A stretch of DNA of 64,000 nucleotides. Source: Catonia carolina. Taxonomy: Eukaryota; Arthropoda; Insecta; Hemiptera; Achilidae. Every line of letters begins with the position of its first letter. The first letter of the stretch is position 1. The translations under genes were made by a program, and so were the position numbers. The DNA lies in assembly GCA_035578175.1 (NCBI GenBank), contig JAQMRL010000003.1, positions 59,752,672 through 59,816,671 of the forward strand, written 5' to 3'. Positions 1-10,735 of the stretch are shown piece after piece. The notes beneath the pieces were generated by a model that was not told the origin of the DNA, searched no databases, and worked only from the letters and a program-made list of their open reading frames with translations.

Positions 1-140
1 ACACACACACCAATGGCTAAAAACATGTTTTTGGGGTTAAGGGGTTCTCAAAACGTATATATCCGGTAAAAACTCAAAAAATCGACATGAAAACAATACT
101 TTCCTTCCTACATATTCATGCAGGCAAGAGAAAGTAAACA
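1..140 (+). repeat. Foldback-type repeat FB, copy a (cut by window edge)
   Basis: The AC run followed by ggctaaaaacatg, a segment ending in aaaatcgacatgaaaacaatac, and a terminal ggcaagagaaagt match the distal end of five other copies in this window (4.5, 12.9, 24, 31.4 and 35.3 kb). Only the last ~140 bases are visible; the rest lies off the left edge. The family is noncoding and its subterminal ends form inverted repeats (acttt.tcttgcc / ggcaaga.aaagt), as in foldback or MITE-like DNA elements. The class assignment is inferred. Confidence 0.7.
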
Positions 141-1035
141 ACTGAGTTGCTGTGATATTGACCGTCTTTTATATTAATTCAACCAAAAGAACATCATTTT
201 GATAGCTAGGTGATCAACCGTTTGTAAATAATATGTAAAGTTTGTAGCCTTTAAACTTGTGAGAAATAGAACGAAACTCAACATTGTAAAAATACATCGG
301 AAACTACAAAAATATTTTAAAAGTTTTAATTAAATTCAATAATAAATTATTAATCTACATTTATTAATTACCAAAAATGATTAAGTTAAAAACAATCTTT
401 TTTATGTGATAATAATTTGTCATTACTATAAAATGAATTCTGTTTACCTGATTCGTTTCAAATTTCGTTGAATTTTATTGTTTTGGAGCTGACATTGTGT
501 AATCACAACATAAATTTAATATCAAATAAACAAGGGATGAATGGCTAAAACTAATTTCACAGAACCGACGTTATGTTACATTATTGTTTTAAAATTAATT
601 AAAATATATGTGTTAAGAGAACTAGAGTACACAGAATAAAATTGAAGTTGATACTTTTTTCTGATAATTAAATATTTTGACAAAAGAAATACGGTTATAA
701 TTATATTTTCAATGTCCTTTCGTTCACTTCTTTTGTATTTTATTCAAAGACCATAGAAGTGAATCACAGGCTAATTACTACTTCTTCAAAAGCGTTCCAA
801 AATTCCTTCTTCTCAGTATTTTACTGATATTTCCTCAGAAATTCTCCCATTTAATATCCAGACCTTCTATCCAATTCTGTTTGTTATCATTAACACAGAA
901 TATTCTTAAATTTTATATAACGTTTTCATTAAAATTTTCTCTAATGTTCGAGAAATCTCCTTTCGAACAACTCGACTTTAGTGTTTTATATTCACCCAGC
1001 TCGTGTCTCAGAATTTCGTATGCTAAATCTATCCG
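141..1035. other. A+T-rich stretch, no feature recognised
   Basis: No open frame of meaningful length, tRNA-like box or transposon protein fragment was recognised on either strand. Confidence 0.5.
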
Positions 1036-1140
1036 TAAGTATTCACTGGTTCACTGAATCGATTCACTTTTGACTCAACAATGACTCACTTATACGATTC
1101 TCTGCTTTTCCGGCCACCCAGAGAGCTGAAATTCGTGAAA
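1036..1140 (-). repeat. Short GAGTGAG-type repeat, copy 1
   Basis: Read on the minus strand this runs aatttcagctct...ggtg...agagaat...gagtcattgttgagtc. It resembles 3960-4075 (aatttcagctcttgaggtgatca...agagaataagcgatgagtatgagtgag) and, less well, 28566-28640. It is a degenerate interspersed repeat of unknown class, supported only by these by-eye alignments. Confidence 0.4.
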
Positions 1141-1609
1141 TTATGGGTTGAACGGACGTATTAAAGCATTTACATTTCGATCACTCGTGCCTTATTGTAA
1201 AAAGGGAGGCGACAAACCAAAGCAAACCGTATTATTTCTACATCTTCCAGAAGAGCTAAAGTCCTAAAAATTAGAAAGCCTCTAAGTGACACGTAGGGTA
1301 TAATAGATACAGTTGAAAACCTCAGCTTACATTCTAATACTAATTGATTAATTAAATGAATAGTTGTATAGTTTCACAAATAATTAAGTCAATGTATGAA
1401 ATTTTTTACTGTTTTTTTTTTTAAACACACGAAATCAAATGGACTGTATCACTGTTCAGCATACACTCACTCACCTGCGCACTGGTCGACACTCTGGAAC
1501 TAGCTACGCACATGGCAGTAGCCAGCGCCCATTAACACTCACACATTTTCGCAACTCTACACATTCACTCACAAATAAAACATTAATTAAATATTAACCA
1601 CTAATAGTA

Positions 1610-2130
1610 ACTTTTAATTGCTCAGCGCGGGCGAATTGATATTTTCTTTGTATTTATTAAAGAGCAGTGTTTCTAGTTTTTCGAATGAGGTTAGCACTTA
1701 GGGTGGTTTTTACATAAAAAAGTTCCTGTTATTATTTTACAAGCCAATAGTTTAGGAAGTTGTACGAAACTTGGCTATATAAAAAGATAACAGCCAGTAA
1801 TAATCTGACAACGAAATTAAACATATGAAACAGAATAGTTTTAGCTGAAAACTTCAAAATTCACAGCCGAATGCCAATATTTAATATAAAGTTGGATTAA
1901 AGTTAGTTAATAAGAAAACACTTTTATTTGCTTAGCGCGGGCGATGATATTTTCTTTGTATATTAAAGAACAGTGCAAACTTCCAAATTCAAAGCCGAAT
2001 ACCAAATTTGCCAAAACAATTGACTGTTGACTTCATATCAAGTTGGTTAATAGGAATACAATTTTTATTTACTTAGCGCGGGCGATTAGATATTTTCTTC
2101 GTATATTAAAGAACTGTGTTTATCGTTCTT
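1610..2130 (+). repeat. Degenerate tandem repeat with a GC-rich core
   Basis: Three copies of a motif reading (t)ttgctTAGCGCGGGCGA..gatattttctttgtatattaaagaacagtg start near 1619, 1930 and 2070. The second and third are linked by a related spacer (aaacttc.aaattca.agccgaat.ccaa...gttggtTaataggaa). The first spacing is about 311 bases and the second about 141, so the array looks like a decayed ~140-bp repeat with one enlarged unit. The TAGCGCGGGCGA core is the best-conserved part and stands out against A+T-rich surroundings. Confidence 0.65.
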
Positions 2131-3332
2131 TGTCTATTATAAAACGGGTTTAAAATTTTAAATATTATCGTAAGCAGAAATAATAGGAATAAAGATTTTC
2201 TTGAGAAAACCCATCTATATTATCAGGATATCTCATCAATAAAACGACCTGAATGAATGGGATAAAATCAGCAAAAAGGTTCATTACTTTCAATTTAGAT
2301 CAAGTTGCTAGTTCAATATTGTGAACACATCCCACAGGATAGGATTAACACGATTCTAATCTTTCCTTTAGTTTACTCTCTTTCAAATAAATGTGAAAGT
2401 TCAAGTAAACCTTGTTCTTGTACATTATTACTTGAAAGATAATAATTTAACTTTTTATTATGTTTATTTTTTACAAGGTTCTTACTGGTTTCAGAATGGA
2501 TTGTAATGAACTAGTTTATATTTTCTAATAATGAGTCAAACAGTTGCGAGGCATCCCATAAAAGCTATCAGTAAACTGGTTGAAAATAAATTTTGAATAG
2601 TAAAATTACTCTACTAAAGGTAATTACTTGACTCGATGGCTAGTAACATCCAAACATCTAGAAACATCTATGTCTTTTGTCATGTCGAATCATGTCCACT
2701 AAATAAAATTACTAAATAAGACGAGTATTACAAAAATAACAGTAAACCATTCAAAATAAAAGGTACTGAGGTGTTACTGACTTCTTTAATATTCAGATAC
2801 AAAAACTATTGGATTTTCCATTATCTATGATACGAGAAATTCGAAATTGATAAAAAATAAGTTATTTTAGTTAAATTGATTTAAAACAAATTTCCATTAC
2901 TAGAAATAAGTAATAGATTCATAATGTGTGTAAAATGCTAATAAATTATCTCATGAAACAGAAAAATTTATTGCCGTCGTAGAACATTCATTATCTCACA
3001 AGATGATGTGTGGTTATTTTGCCTTATTTTCAACTGTACAATAGATACTCGTTGTGTAATACAACCCTCGGAGGAATTGCGTTCAAAATGAATTTGCAGA
3101 CATTACTGGGTGAATAAGTAGTATTATTAGTAGCATAATAAACAAGATGAGTTTAAGAACTACATTTATTTCGGAAGGTACATAAATAATATTTATTTTT
3201 ATAGAGTAGTTATCCAGTTAGAGAACACGAACACCGATTTTTAGAACTTTAGCTCTTCAGAAAGGTGCCGAAATGATATGTATATCTTATGGTTGTCATC
3301 CTCTCTTTACCCTTTAAGGGTAAGCGATCAAA
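2131..3332. other. A+T-rich stretch, no feature recognised
   Basis: No coding sequence, tRNA-like head or repeat shared with the rest of the window was recognised here. Confidence 0.45.
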
Positions 3333-3345
3333 ATATAAATGCCTT

Positions 3346-3519
3346 TTTTTTTCTTTTTTTTTTGTTTAATGTCCGACTGTTCTGCAATTAAATGCAGACG
3401 GTGAAGGTAGAAATATTTTTTTTGTAACGTATGAAAATATATCGTGCCTAAAAGGGATTTGAACCCAAGACCGCATGATGAGAGGCGAGCACGTTACCAA
3501 CTACGCCAATGCAGCCGGC
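3346..3519 (-). mobile_element. tRNA-headed SINE, family S1, with 13-bp target-site duplication
   Basis: On the minus strand the element starts gccggctgcattggcgtagttggtaacg, carrying a pol III A-box (TGGCGTAGTTGG). It has a B-box-like segment (ggtcttgggttcaaatcc), a body (gcacgatatattttcatacgttac) and a T/A-rich tail with microsatellite expansion. It is flanked by a perfect direct repeat atataaatgcctt at 3333-3345 and 3520-3532, so this is a genuine target-primed insertion with known ends. Divergence from the other S1 copies is moderate. It is noncoding. Confidence 0.88.
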
Positions 3520-3552
3520 ATATAAATGCCTTAATTTTTCTGTTAAACCACT

Positions 3553-3932
3553 GTGTTGTTTAAGTCATCAACCGAAAGGCTGGTTTGAGCCTGTAGAGGT
3601 TTAACTAAGTAAAACGAGGAGTGAGATGGTTTACCAAAGCCTTCCACACTGAATGGAAAAGTATGCTCATCAGCAAGTCGGGCCCTCTGAAAAGCCACTC
3701 TGCAAATGAAACCTTCACTTCATTCACCACAGCGTCTGGCTGTATAATGAAATACATTACTTTCAGAGGAAATAACTCTGATTAGTCTCTTTTACAACTA
3801 TACCTCTTCTGTTCTTAAATGAATCAGTCATTAAATTGGCTGACCTTGTGATAAGAAACAGAACTATCTATTTCAGCCCTGCAACGAACAGATTGAATGT
3901 AAATAATTGACACTCCACCTCTCTGTTATGGG
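3553..3932 (-). repeat. 400-bp repeat family R400, copy 1
   Basis: In minus orientation it begins cataacagagaggtggagtgtcaatta, passes gaacagaagaggtat.gttgtaaaagagac and ends ggctcaaaccagcctttcggttgatgac. The same order of blocks occurs at 8278-8670, 20778-21092 and 38009-38745. No terminal inverted repeats, tRNA boxes or reading frame are evident, so the class is unknown. Confidence 0.75.
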
Positions 3933-3959
3933 TACGTTAAACCCCTAAAGAAGAAATTT

Positions 3960-4075
3960 AAAATTTCAGCTCTTGAGGTGATCAAGAAGTTAGAGAATAA
4001 GCGATGAGTATGAGTGAGCGAGCCAGAAAAGCTTTTGCATGAATGCATTTGGTAGTCCGAGTGTACAAAGATACA
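3960..4075 (+). repeat. Short GAGTGAG-type repeat, copy 2
   Basis: The block aatttcagctcttgaggtgatca followed by agagaataagcgatgagtatgagtgagcgagc is the clearest copy of a short family also seen at 1036-1140 (opposite strand) and 28566-28640. No class is assignable. Confidence 0.4.
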
Positions 4076-4490
4076 GTATACACAAAACTAAAGACATAAA
4101 TATTAATTATCCACAAAAAAAAAACTTAAGAAAATTTACAGGCTCACCTATTTTTGTGAACAGTTAAAATTAATCCTATGAAAGTTTTATTTCGATAAAA
4201 ATTATTTTTATGGTTATTACAGAATAAAGCTTATATTTTATATTATTATATTTTAAATAAAACCCGATTGAAATTTTTAAGATTCCTGGTTTAATTCTTT
4301 ACTGCGTTTATTTTCGTCTTTGATTTTTGTACGGTATTTTATACTAAGAGGTAGAAAGACCGTATTCGATATTAAATAATATAATTTAAACAAATGGTGG
4401 GTAATGGGGAATATTTAATGCAGGAAACAGGTATCCAGCTCTATTTCCTCCTGTAGGAACTATAGATATTATTCGCCAATCATATTAAAA

Positions 4491-4862
4491 AACTGGTGTG
4501 AAATGATCACACGACTTTATCTTGCCAATGTAAATATACCTAAAACCGCACTACTTCCAATTAACTGATTTTGGTAAATGTTCGTATCGGTTTCCTCAGT
4601 GGTAGCTACTTAATTTAAGTTATAAGTTTCAGTTTCGTATGATATTGCGTTTTTGATGTAGTGTTTTTTTTCACAAAATATAGGCACACATAGACACACA
4701 CAGAACAATCGCAAAAAAAAACATGTTTTTTTGTGTTTAGGGAGTCTGAAAATGTGTATTTCCATTGAAAACTCGATTTTAAAAAATCGACATGAAACAA
4801 TACATTCCTTTCTTATAAAAATTTTTGTATAGGGCAAGATAAAGTAAAACTCGGTTGCTTTT
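4491..4862 (+). repeat. Foldback-type repeat FB, copy b (internally deleted)
   Basis: It starts aactggtgtgaaatgatcacacgac, like the starts at 23971 and 35251, then jumps to the distal part of the family (gattttggtaaatgttcgtatcggtttcctcagtggta, then acatgtttttttgtgtttaggg) and ends at a ggcaagataaagt block. Relative to the 0.9-kb copies the middle ~530 bases are missing. The subterminal arms actttatcttgcc (4514-4526) and ggcaagataaagt (4833-4845) are perfect reverse complements, and both carry the same variant base compared with other copies. Confidence 0.8.
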
Positions 4863-5271
4863 CCGATTTAGACAGAAATTTAAAAAGAAATGAATTTTCA
4901 AGTTGTATAATTGTAATCATTTTTCAAAAATTTATTGGTATTTTAACCAAAACCAAATCACTTCTTGAAAATCAATCAAATTATATCTGCATAAATCAAT
5001 TTTGAAACCCATTTGGACATATAAGTTACAAATTTTGTGGTATTTCTATAAATTAGAATGTCAAAATTGTAGAACGATTTCAGTAAAAATCTATCAAAAA
5101 CATGTTCACCATACCATGGTACATTAGCAAAAATTTCATTTTTGGAGATCTAATACTGTATTAAAGAAACTTTAGGTTTCAGAAAAGATTTAATTTTTTA
5201 ATATTCCTTAAGTATAGACTTTGTAATGAAAATTTAGCGTAACGTTCTTGTATTTTACTTATTTATCTTTT
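4863..5271. other. A+T-rich stretch, no feature recognised
   Basis: No coding or repeat signal was recognised. Confidence 0.4.
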
Positions 5272-5390
5272 TTAGTTTATTTATTTAAAGTCGCATCAAA
5301 AGCTGGAACATTAGCGACTACGGTAGAATATTTTAACGGTGGGTTTTAACTTCGTGAAAATTTCCAGACCCTGGCTATCATTTTATTTTT
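5272..5390 (-). mobile_element. SINE family S2, 3' part only (decayed)
   Basis: The block ttatttaaagtcgcatcaaaagctggaacattagcgacta is the reverse complement of the S2 tail seen at 37.84 and 52.2 kb, followed by the S2 body (gtgggttttaacttcgtgaaaatttccagaccctgg). The tRNA-like head is missing, so the copy is 5' truncated or eroded. Confidence 0.55.
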
Positions 5391-5899
5391 ATTTTTATAA
5401 TTTTATTTTATTTTAAACATAATAAAGATGAAAGATTGATGTATTAGTTTGTCTTTAATTTTTATTACGGTACAGAAAAATGAGTTGCACAATTTCAGTT
5501 TTAAATGACATTTAATTTAACGGGTTGTGGCGAATTTTACTTTCAGGAAAAGAAGTACCCTGCATTATATTCAGTTTAGAACTATTGGTATTGTCCGTTA
5601 TTCACACCAAGAGGCCTCTGCTCCATTTCCGTTTTAGACGTCATGTAGTTTGGAAGTTCTTTTTAGCTATGTTACGGAAAAGTTGGTTAGTATTTATACT
5701 AGTCGTTCGCGAAATTTACTAGAAGAACGCAGTTAGTTCCTTTTCTGTCAGAATTTTGAAATCATTGTAAACGGGTTTTTTGCTTACATAAAAAAAAAAA
5801 CAGAAGAAAGTTTTAAAACTTTTGACTGAAATGGCTTTACTTTAAGTTACTCTCTACCGCGTTAGGCGGAAGTGGGCAGTAATTTTAATTTTCTTTAAA

Positions 5900-6330
5900 T
5901 TTTATTTGATTAATTAAATTCGTATCACCAGGTTTGGTTATTAGTGACTACTATGGACGACGGGTTTTAATTTGCAATAAGTTTCCACACTCTAGCCGGG
6001 CAACGAAGCGGGCAACAATCAGTTAGTAGACTAGCACGCTAACAACAACTTTTGTGTGGACAGCCAATTATTTTAATTTACTTTTTTTATTTTTAGTTAA
6101 TTTTTTAAGTCATATCTTGGTCTTTAGTGGTTATTGTAAATTATAGAACGGTGGATTTTTACTCTTAGCACTAATTTCTAGACCGTAGTCAAAAATCGAA
6201 CCGGAACCTTCCGGTTTGTGTACCAACCACACATGTTAATGCTCCGTAACCAATAATACAGTCGTGCGGGCGCGTCAGTAGTTTAGAATTTCTTTAACTG
6301 TTTTGTTGGTACTGGGAATCAAACCCGCCT
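5900..6330 (-). mobile_element. Two decayed SINE S2 copies
   Basis: Around 5930-6015 the body motif ttggttattagtgactac...gggttttaatttgcaataagtttccacactctagccgggca is recognisable. A second, worse copy at 6085-6235 has taagtcatatcttggtctttagtggttattgt, then gtggatttttactcttagcactaatttctagacc and aaaatcgaaccgg. Both read on the minus strand. The region leads directly into the satellite at 6240-7264, whose monomers also carry the tRNA-like gaatcgaacccggg box. Confidence 0.5.
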
Positions 6331-7264
6331 CTTACTGTCATACGTGTGACCTAAATATATATTGTATTGTTTACTTTACATCAAAGGTGTTTTTGACTTG
6401 ATACAGAGAATATTAATTACTAAGCAAATTTTAAATTATTCGTACAATGGACGTTTTAGCTGGGAATCGAACCCGGGACTTAATCTCTCTTTAATGCCAT
6501 ATATGTGAGCTTTATAAATTGCATTGTTTACTTAGTTAATTACATCAGAGGTGTTTCTAATTTGTTGCAGAGAATTTTATTTTTACTAAACAAATTTTAA
6601 ATTATTTGTACAATGGTCTTCTATAGTTGGAAATCGAACCCGGGACTTATCCTCTCTTTAGTGCCACATATATGTGAGCTTTATAAACTGCATTGTTTAC
6701 TTAGTTAATTACATCAAAGGTGTTATTAACTTGTTGCAGATAATTATTACTAAGCAAATTTTATATTATTTGTACAATGGTCTTCTATAGTTGGGAATCG
6801 AACCCGGGACTTATCCTCTCTTTAGTGCCATATATGTTGGTTACAGAGAATTATTACTAAGCAAATTTTAAATTATACGGACAACACATAAATTGCATTG
6901 TTTACTTAGTTAATTACATCAGAGGTGTTTCTAATTTGTTGCAGAGAATTTTATTTTTACTAAACAAATTTTAAATTATTTGTACAATGGTCTTCTATAG
7001 TTGGAAATCGAACCCGGGACTTATCCTCTCTTTAGTGCCACATATATGTGAGCTTTATAAACTGCATTGTTTACTTAGTTAATTACATCAAAGGTGTTAT
7101 TAACTTGTTGCAGATAATTATTACTAAGCAAATTTTATATTATTTGTACAATGGTCTTCTATAGTTGGGAATCGAACCCGGGACTTATCCTCTCTTTAGT
7201 GCCATATATGTTGGTTACAGAGAATTATTACTAAGCAAATTTTAAATTATACGGACAACACATA
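6240..7264. repeat. Satellite with nested (higher-order) repeat structure
   Basis: About six monomers of 150-210 bases each hold the block gttgg(g/a)aatcgaacccgggactta (minus-strand pol III B-box type) at about 6305, 6462, 6627, 6791, 7001 and 7165. The last four are arranged as a dimer that is itself tandemly duplicated: 6517-6890 and 6891-7264 are 374 bases each and look identical by eye. The two halves of each dimer differ (for example catatatgtgag versus catatatgttgg), so the 374-bp duplication is much younger than the monomer array. Noncoding. Confidence 0.85.
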
Positions 7265-8050
7265 TTAATTACATGGGGGAGATTACATTTAAAGGTTTTT
7301 AATGAGTATGGCTGCTTTTACGATGTGAATCTCTGTCTTCCAACATACACGATTTTGACATGCAATGCGTTTGAAATCATAAATTAAAGAGATTGTAGGT
7401 CATAATTGGTATGTACTATGTAATCAAGCAAATTGTAAAGTTACATTTGAACAAAGCAGAATTTTGTTTTTTTAATAAACAATTTTAAGATGTTAAATAT
7501 AAATTTTATAATATGTATCATGAGAAAATTTAAAAGTAACATTTTATTGACTATAAAACTGAAAAGTATTATAGAAATCAATTGTATGAAATATACTTAG
7601 CAAAGGATAATTAAAATTTATTGTTGAACGTAAAATGAAATTATTTTACATAATTTTTTATTATGAACATGAAGCAATGTTAAATTGTATATCTTCAGAG
7701 TAAATTTTGTATAATATAATTTTTTAAAGGACAAATGCATTTTTGCTTTGTGCATTTTTACATCATACAAGTAATATTTCTTTTTATTAGATTTTTATAT
7801 GATCTGGTGTCTTTAAGAGCTACATAACGCTTTGTTCTGTAAAAAAATACATAATTATACAGGTATCAACTTACCTAATTTACTTTAAGATTGTTTTTTT
7901 TAAACTGAACAAAAAAAAATGTAAAGATCACTTTAATTTTTCCTTTGTTGAAAGTAACAGTGGTTTCCTTACAATTTACAGGTCATAAACATACACAACG
8001 CATATTAATTACATGGAGGAGATTACATTTAAAGGTTTTTAATGAGTATG
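7261..8050 (+). repeat. 50-bp direct repeats 740 bases apart
   Basis: catattaattacatgg.gga at 7261 begins a 50-base block (7261-7310) that recurs at 8001-8050 with a single difference. The intervening 690 bases are A+T-rich with no recognised coding sequence. The first repeat abuts the satellite. The pattern may be a segmental duplication or remains of a longer unit; the repeats lack the TG...CA ends expected of LTRs. Confidence 0.6.
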
Positions 8051-8277
8051 CCTGTCGTAAAACATAAATTTTCAACCTTTATTGCTAAATAATTATATAT
8101 ACAGGTGAACCGGTACTATTTAGCTACTTACAGTGTTAATAACTAGCATGTAAAAGATATGAAATTTACATTTTCGTTACTACTGCCTACTTAATGTTGC
8201 GGTTTCGGCCTTTTTGAAACACCTGTTAGTTCATATATTATTTTTATTAATTAAAATATATAATATCGTTAATTAAT

Positions 8278-8670
8278 GCCCATAACGGGCAGGTGGAGTG
8301 TAAAATTAATTGCACTTGATCTGCTAGTTGCAAGGCTACAAAAAATGATCTGTTTCTTATCACAAAGTCAGCCAATTATATGACTGAACTAATTAAGAAC
8401 AGAAGAGGTAGAGGTGTAAAAGACACTAGTCAGAGTTATCTCCTCTGAGAGTGATGAATTTCACTACGCAGCCAGACCCTGTGTTGAATGAAGTGAAGGT
8501 GTCATTTGCAGGGTGGAAAGTAGGTGCTTTTCGGAGGGTCTGGCATGCTGATAAGCATACTCTTTTAACTCAGTGAGGAAAGCAGTTGTAAACCACCACA
8601 TTTCTCGTTTTTACTCAGTAAAACCTCTAGAGGTTCAAACCAGTTTTTCGGCTGTTGACCTAAACATTAT
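8278..8670 (+). repeat. 400-bp repeat family R400, copy 2
   Basis: The most complete plus-strand copy. It starts cccataacgggcaggtggagtgt, continues gatctgctagttgcaaggctacaaaaaatgatc, gaacagaagaggtagaggtgtaaaagacactagtcagag and gtgaaggtgtcatttgcagggtgg, and ends ctctagaggttcaaaccag. It shares all of these blocks with 3553-3932 (inverted). Function and class are unknown. Confidence 0.75.
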
Positions 8671-9515
8671 TATTTAAAAAGGCGGCATTAAATCATTCAG
8701 AAATATAATTTTTTTAATGAAAATAAAGTAAAAATTGAATAGAATCCAGAGATTTAAAACAATAAAGTTGTGAATAACAATACAGGTTATCCATTATCTA
8801 ATTACAAACAGCACAAAACAACAATTTAGTTTTCACAGATGATTATTTCACCTTATCACTTCTCTGTTAATTCAATACATAAAATCAATATTTAATGGTT
8901 TGTGATACATTATAGTACCAAATATAATATGTAAATATTTTGGTTGATACACTATTTACCTTTGAAAATGTGTATCTTTACTCGTTATGTATTCTCCAAC
9001 ACTATAACACATAACATCAACTAATTTACCATTCCCCAATTTTGAAAATCAATTACTTCGCCCAATTCAGTTTATCCTACAACACTTCTCCATCACGTTC
9101 AACAATTTCATCCGTCCGCAAATTCGTTGACTCATCACTAGTTTGTACAGGGAATAATACAAACAGATTCATTTTTTTTATTTTGCAGTAATTTTCCATT
9201 TTATTAATTGCAATCCCTGATCACCTTTCTTTTTCATAAATATTCTATTGTACTTATAAATGCATTAATGATTCAATTCACCTTATTTTTTTAGTCGTGA
9301 TTTCATTGAAACAAAGACTAACAAAGCAAACAATAGAACTTATTTATTAGCTGAGAATAAAAAATGACTGATACATTTATTGTTTGCTTGAATTACAAAT
9401 CCAATCCATTGATTCTTTAAAACTAAATAGATAATATCCAACTTCATCAGCTACAATCATCTAATGCGTAAAAGTACAATTAATTTTACAAATATAACTA
9501 ACAGTATAATTTTAC
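8671..9515. other. A+T-rich stretch, no feature recognised
   Basis: No gene, tRNA-like box or LINE fragment was recognised. Confidence 0.4.
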
Positions 9516-9556
9516 AATGGAAGTTATGGTAATTCCTAATTACTATAACTTCCATT
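9516..9556. repeat. 19-bp inverted repeat with 3-base loop
   Basis: Arms aatggaagttatggtaatt (9516-9534) and aattactataacttccatt (9538-9556) pair with one mismatch around a cct loop. As DNA or RNA this would form a tight hairpin. There is no flanking terminator-like or gene context. Confidence 0.7.
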
Positions 9557-9769
9557 ACTCAGTAACAACCCATTAAATCATGTAAGGGAAAACCCCGCTT
9601 TTAGAATAAGTTACATTATAATAGTAGTTAGACAATGGGTTGTAAATACAGCCAACGGTTAATCATCTAGTATTCTTTAGACCAGTATATTTCTCCCTCT
9701 GTATTTGGAGCCATTCTTCCACCTACTAACTTTCAGCCAATCACTGGGGTAGTTCTTCTTCCCTTTGAG

Positions 9770-9870
9770 CCTCCAGGTTGGTTGAACAGTTGGTGGGAAA
9801 GGGAGGCTTGTTAACCAGAGGTTTCCTGGTTCGGATTCAGGAAATTTACAATCAGTTCCCTTGGGACTTA
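9770..9870 (+). mobile_element. Possible tRNA-derived SINE relic
   Basis: ggttggttgaacagttggtggg is followed by taaccagaggtttcctggttcggattcagg, the last part resembling a pol III B-box (GGTTCGANTC) with one deviation. A purine-rich run (aagaaggag, gagaacgaggaaaagaaggag) follows at 9880-9975. No second copy was found in the window, so the call rests on box similarity only. Confidence 0.25.
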
Positions 9871-10559
9871 TAAGTAAAATAGAGAAGTTGGTTAAGAAGG
9901 AGAAATTTTTGAAGAAGTAAGTAGGAAAACGAGAAGTGACAACGAGAACGAGGAAAAGAAGGAGAAAGAGATAAAATATTTAAGGTAAATTCATTTCGTA
10001 TTTATTAAGGGTTTGTTAAGGTTTTTGTTTTTACGTATATTAAAGTCGCGGCAGAGTAAAGTTTGGCTACATATTTAAATAGGTTAAGGATTATTTTGTT
10101 AGTAGTTAGTTAATTTAGTTGGTAGTAAATATCATTAAATATTTAGTTTAGAGCAAGGAGGTATAGTCTTATTTATTTATTTTTCTCATGCTCTGCTGAC
10201 AGAGCAAATCTGCCCAAATCTATGTTGCGCCCAAATCTTTTTATATTTTTAGTTCATATTCAAGGTTTTGCCCAACGGTAAAACTGAAGGTGGTGCAAAC
10301 GTCTAACAAATAAAAGGCATATCCGAAGAAAAACTTTCAAATGGAGGAACTTGGTAAATTTAATTTAGGTGCTTTATAGTCATTTTAAAATAAGTCCGTA
10401 GGGTTTATTCGTTGCAATTGGTGAGTGCCGTTTGAATTATCTACATATTAGAGGCGACATGATTTCTGCGTGAGCCAAGTCTTTTTCGGTTTTTTCTACC
10501 CAATGTGTGTATTTCGTTTTTAATTATAGGAATGGTTAATCTCTTTGTCGTTTGTTGTT

Positions 10560-10735
10560 TTTTATGTACCAAAGTGATTCTGTGATTGTTCTGAATAGTT
10601 TAGACTGAAACTTTTGCACGATTTCTACGTAGGAGCGGCTTGCTGTCCACCAGAATTGTATCCCATAAGTCCAAATTGTTTTGTATGATAATAATTTATT
10701 GTTCAAGTAAAGTGTAGACCTGGGATCTAATAAAA
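10560..10735 (-). pseudogene. Jockey-clade reverse transcriptase, C-terminal fragment
   Basis: The minus-strand translation contains LNNKLLSYKTIWTYGIQ, then a decayed stretch, then EIVQKFQSKLFRTITESLWY. This follows the conserved region of Jockey-type LINE polymerases downstream of the RT domain (the WTYGIQLWG block and the following QRFQ.K.LR..T..PWY block). The region between these blocks no longer matches well. It is 5' truncated, as usual for LINE insertions, and too short and broken to function. Similar fragments lie at 14.9, 21.7, 28.8 and 55.9 kb. Confidence 0.7.

Noticed and set aside
6240..7264. CRISPR-like array
   Set aside because: Units are 150-210 bases without short unique spacers, in eukaryotic DNA; it is a satellite.
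7261..8050. LTR retrotransposon in miniature bounded by the 50-bp repeats
   Set aside because: No TG...CA ends, no primer-binding site or polypurine tract, and one repeat is fused to the satellite.
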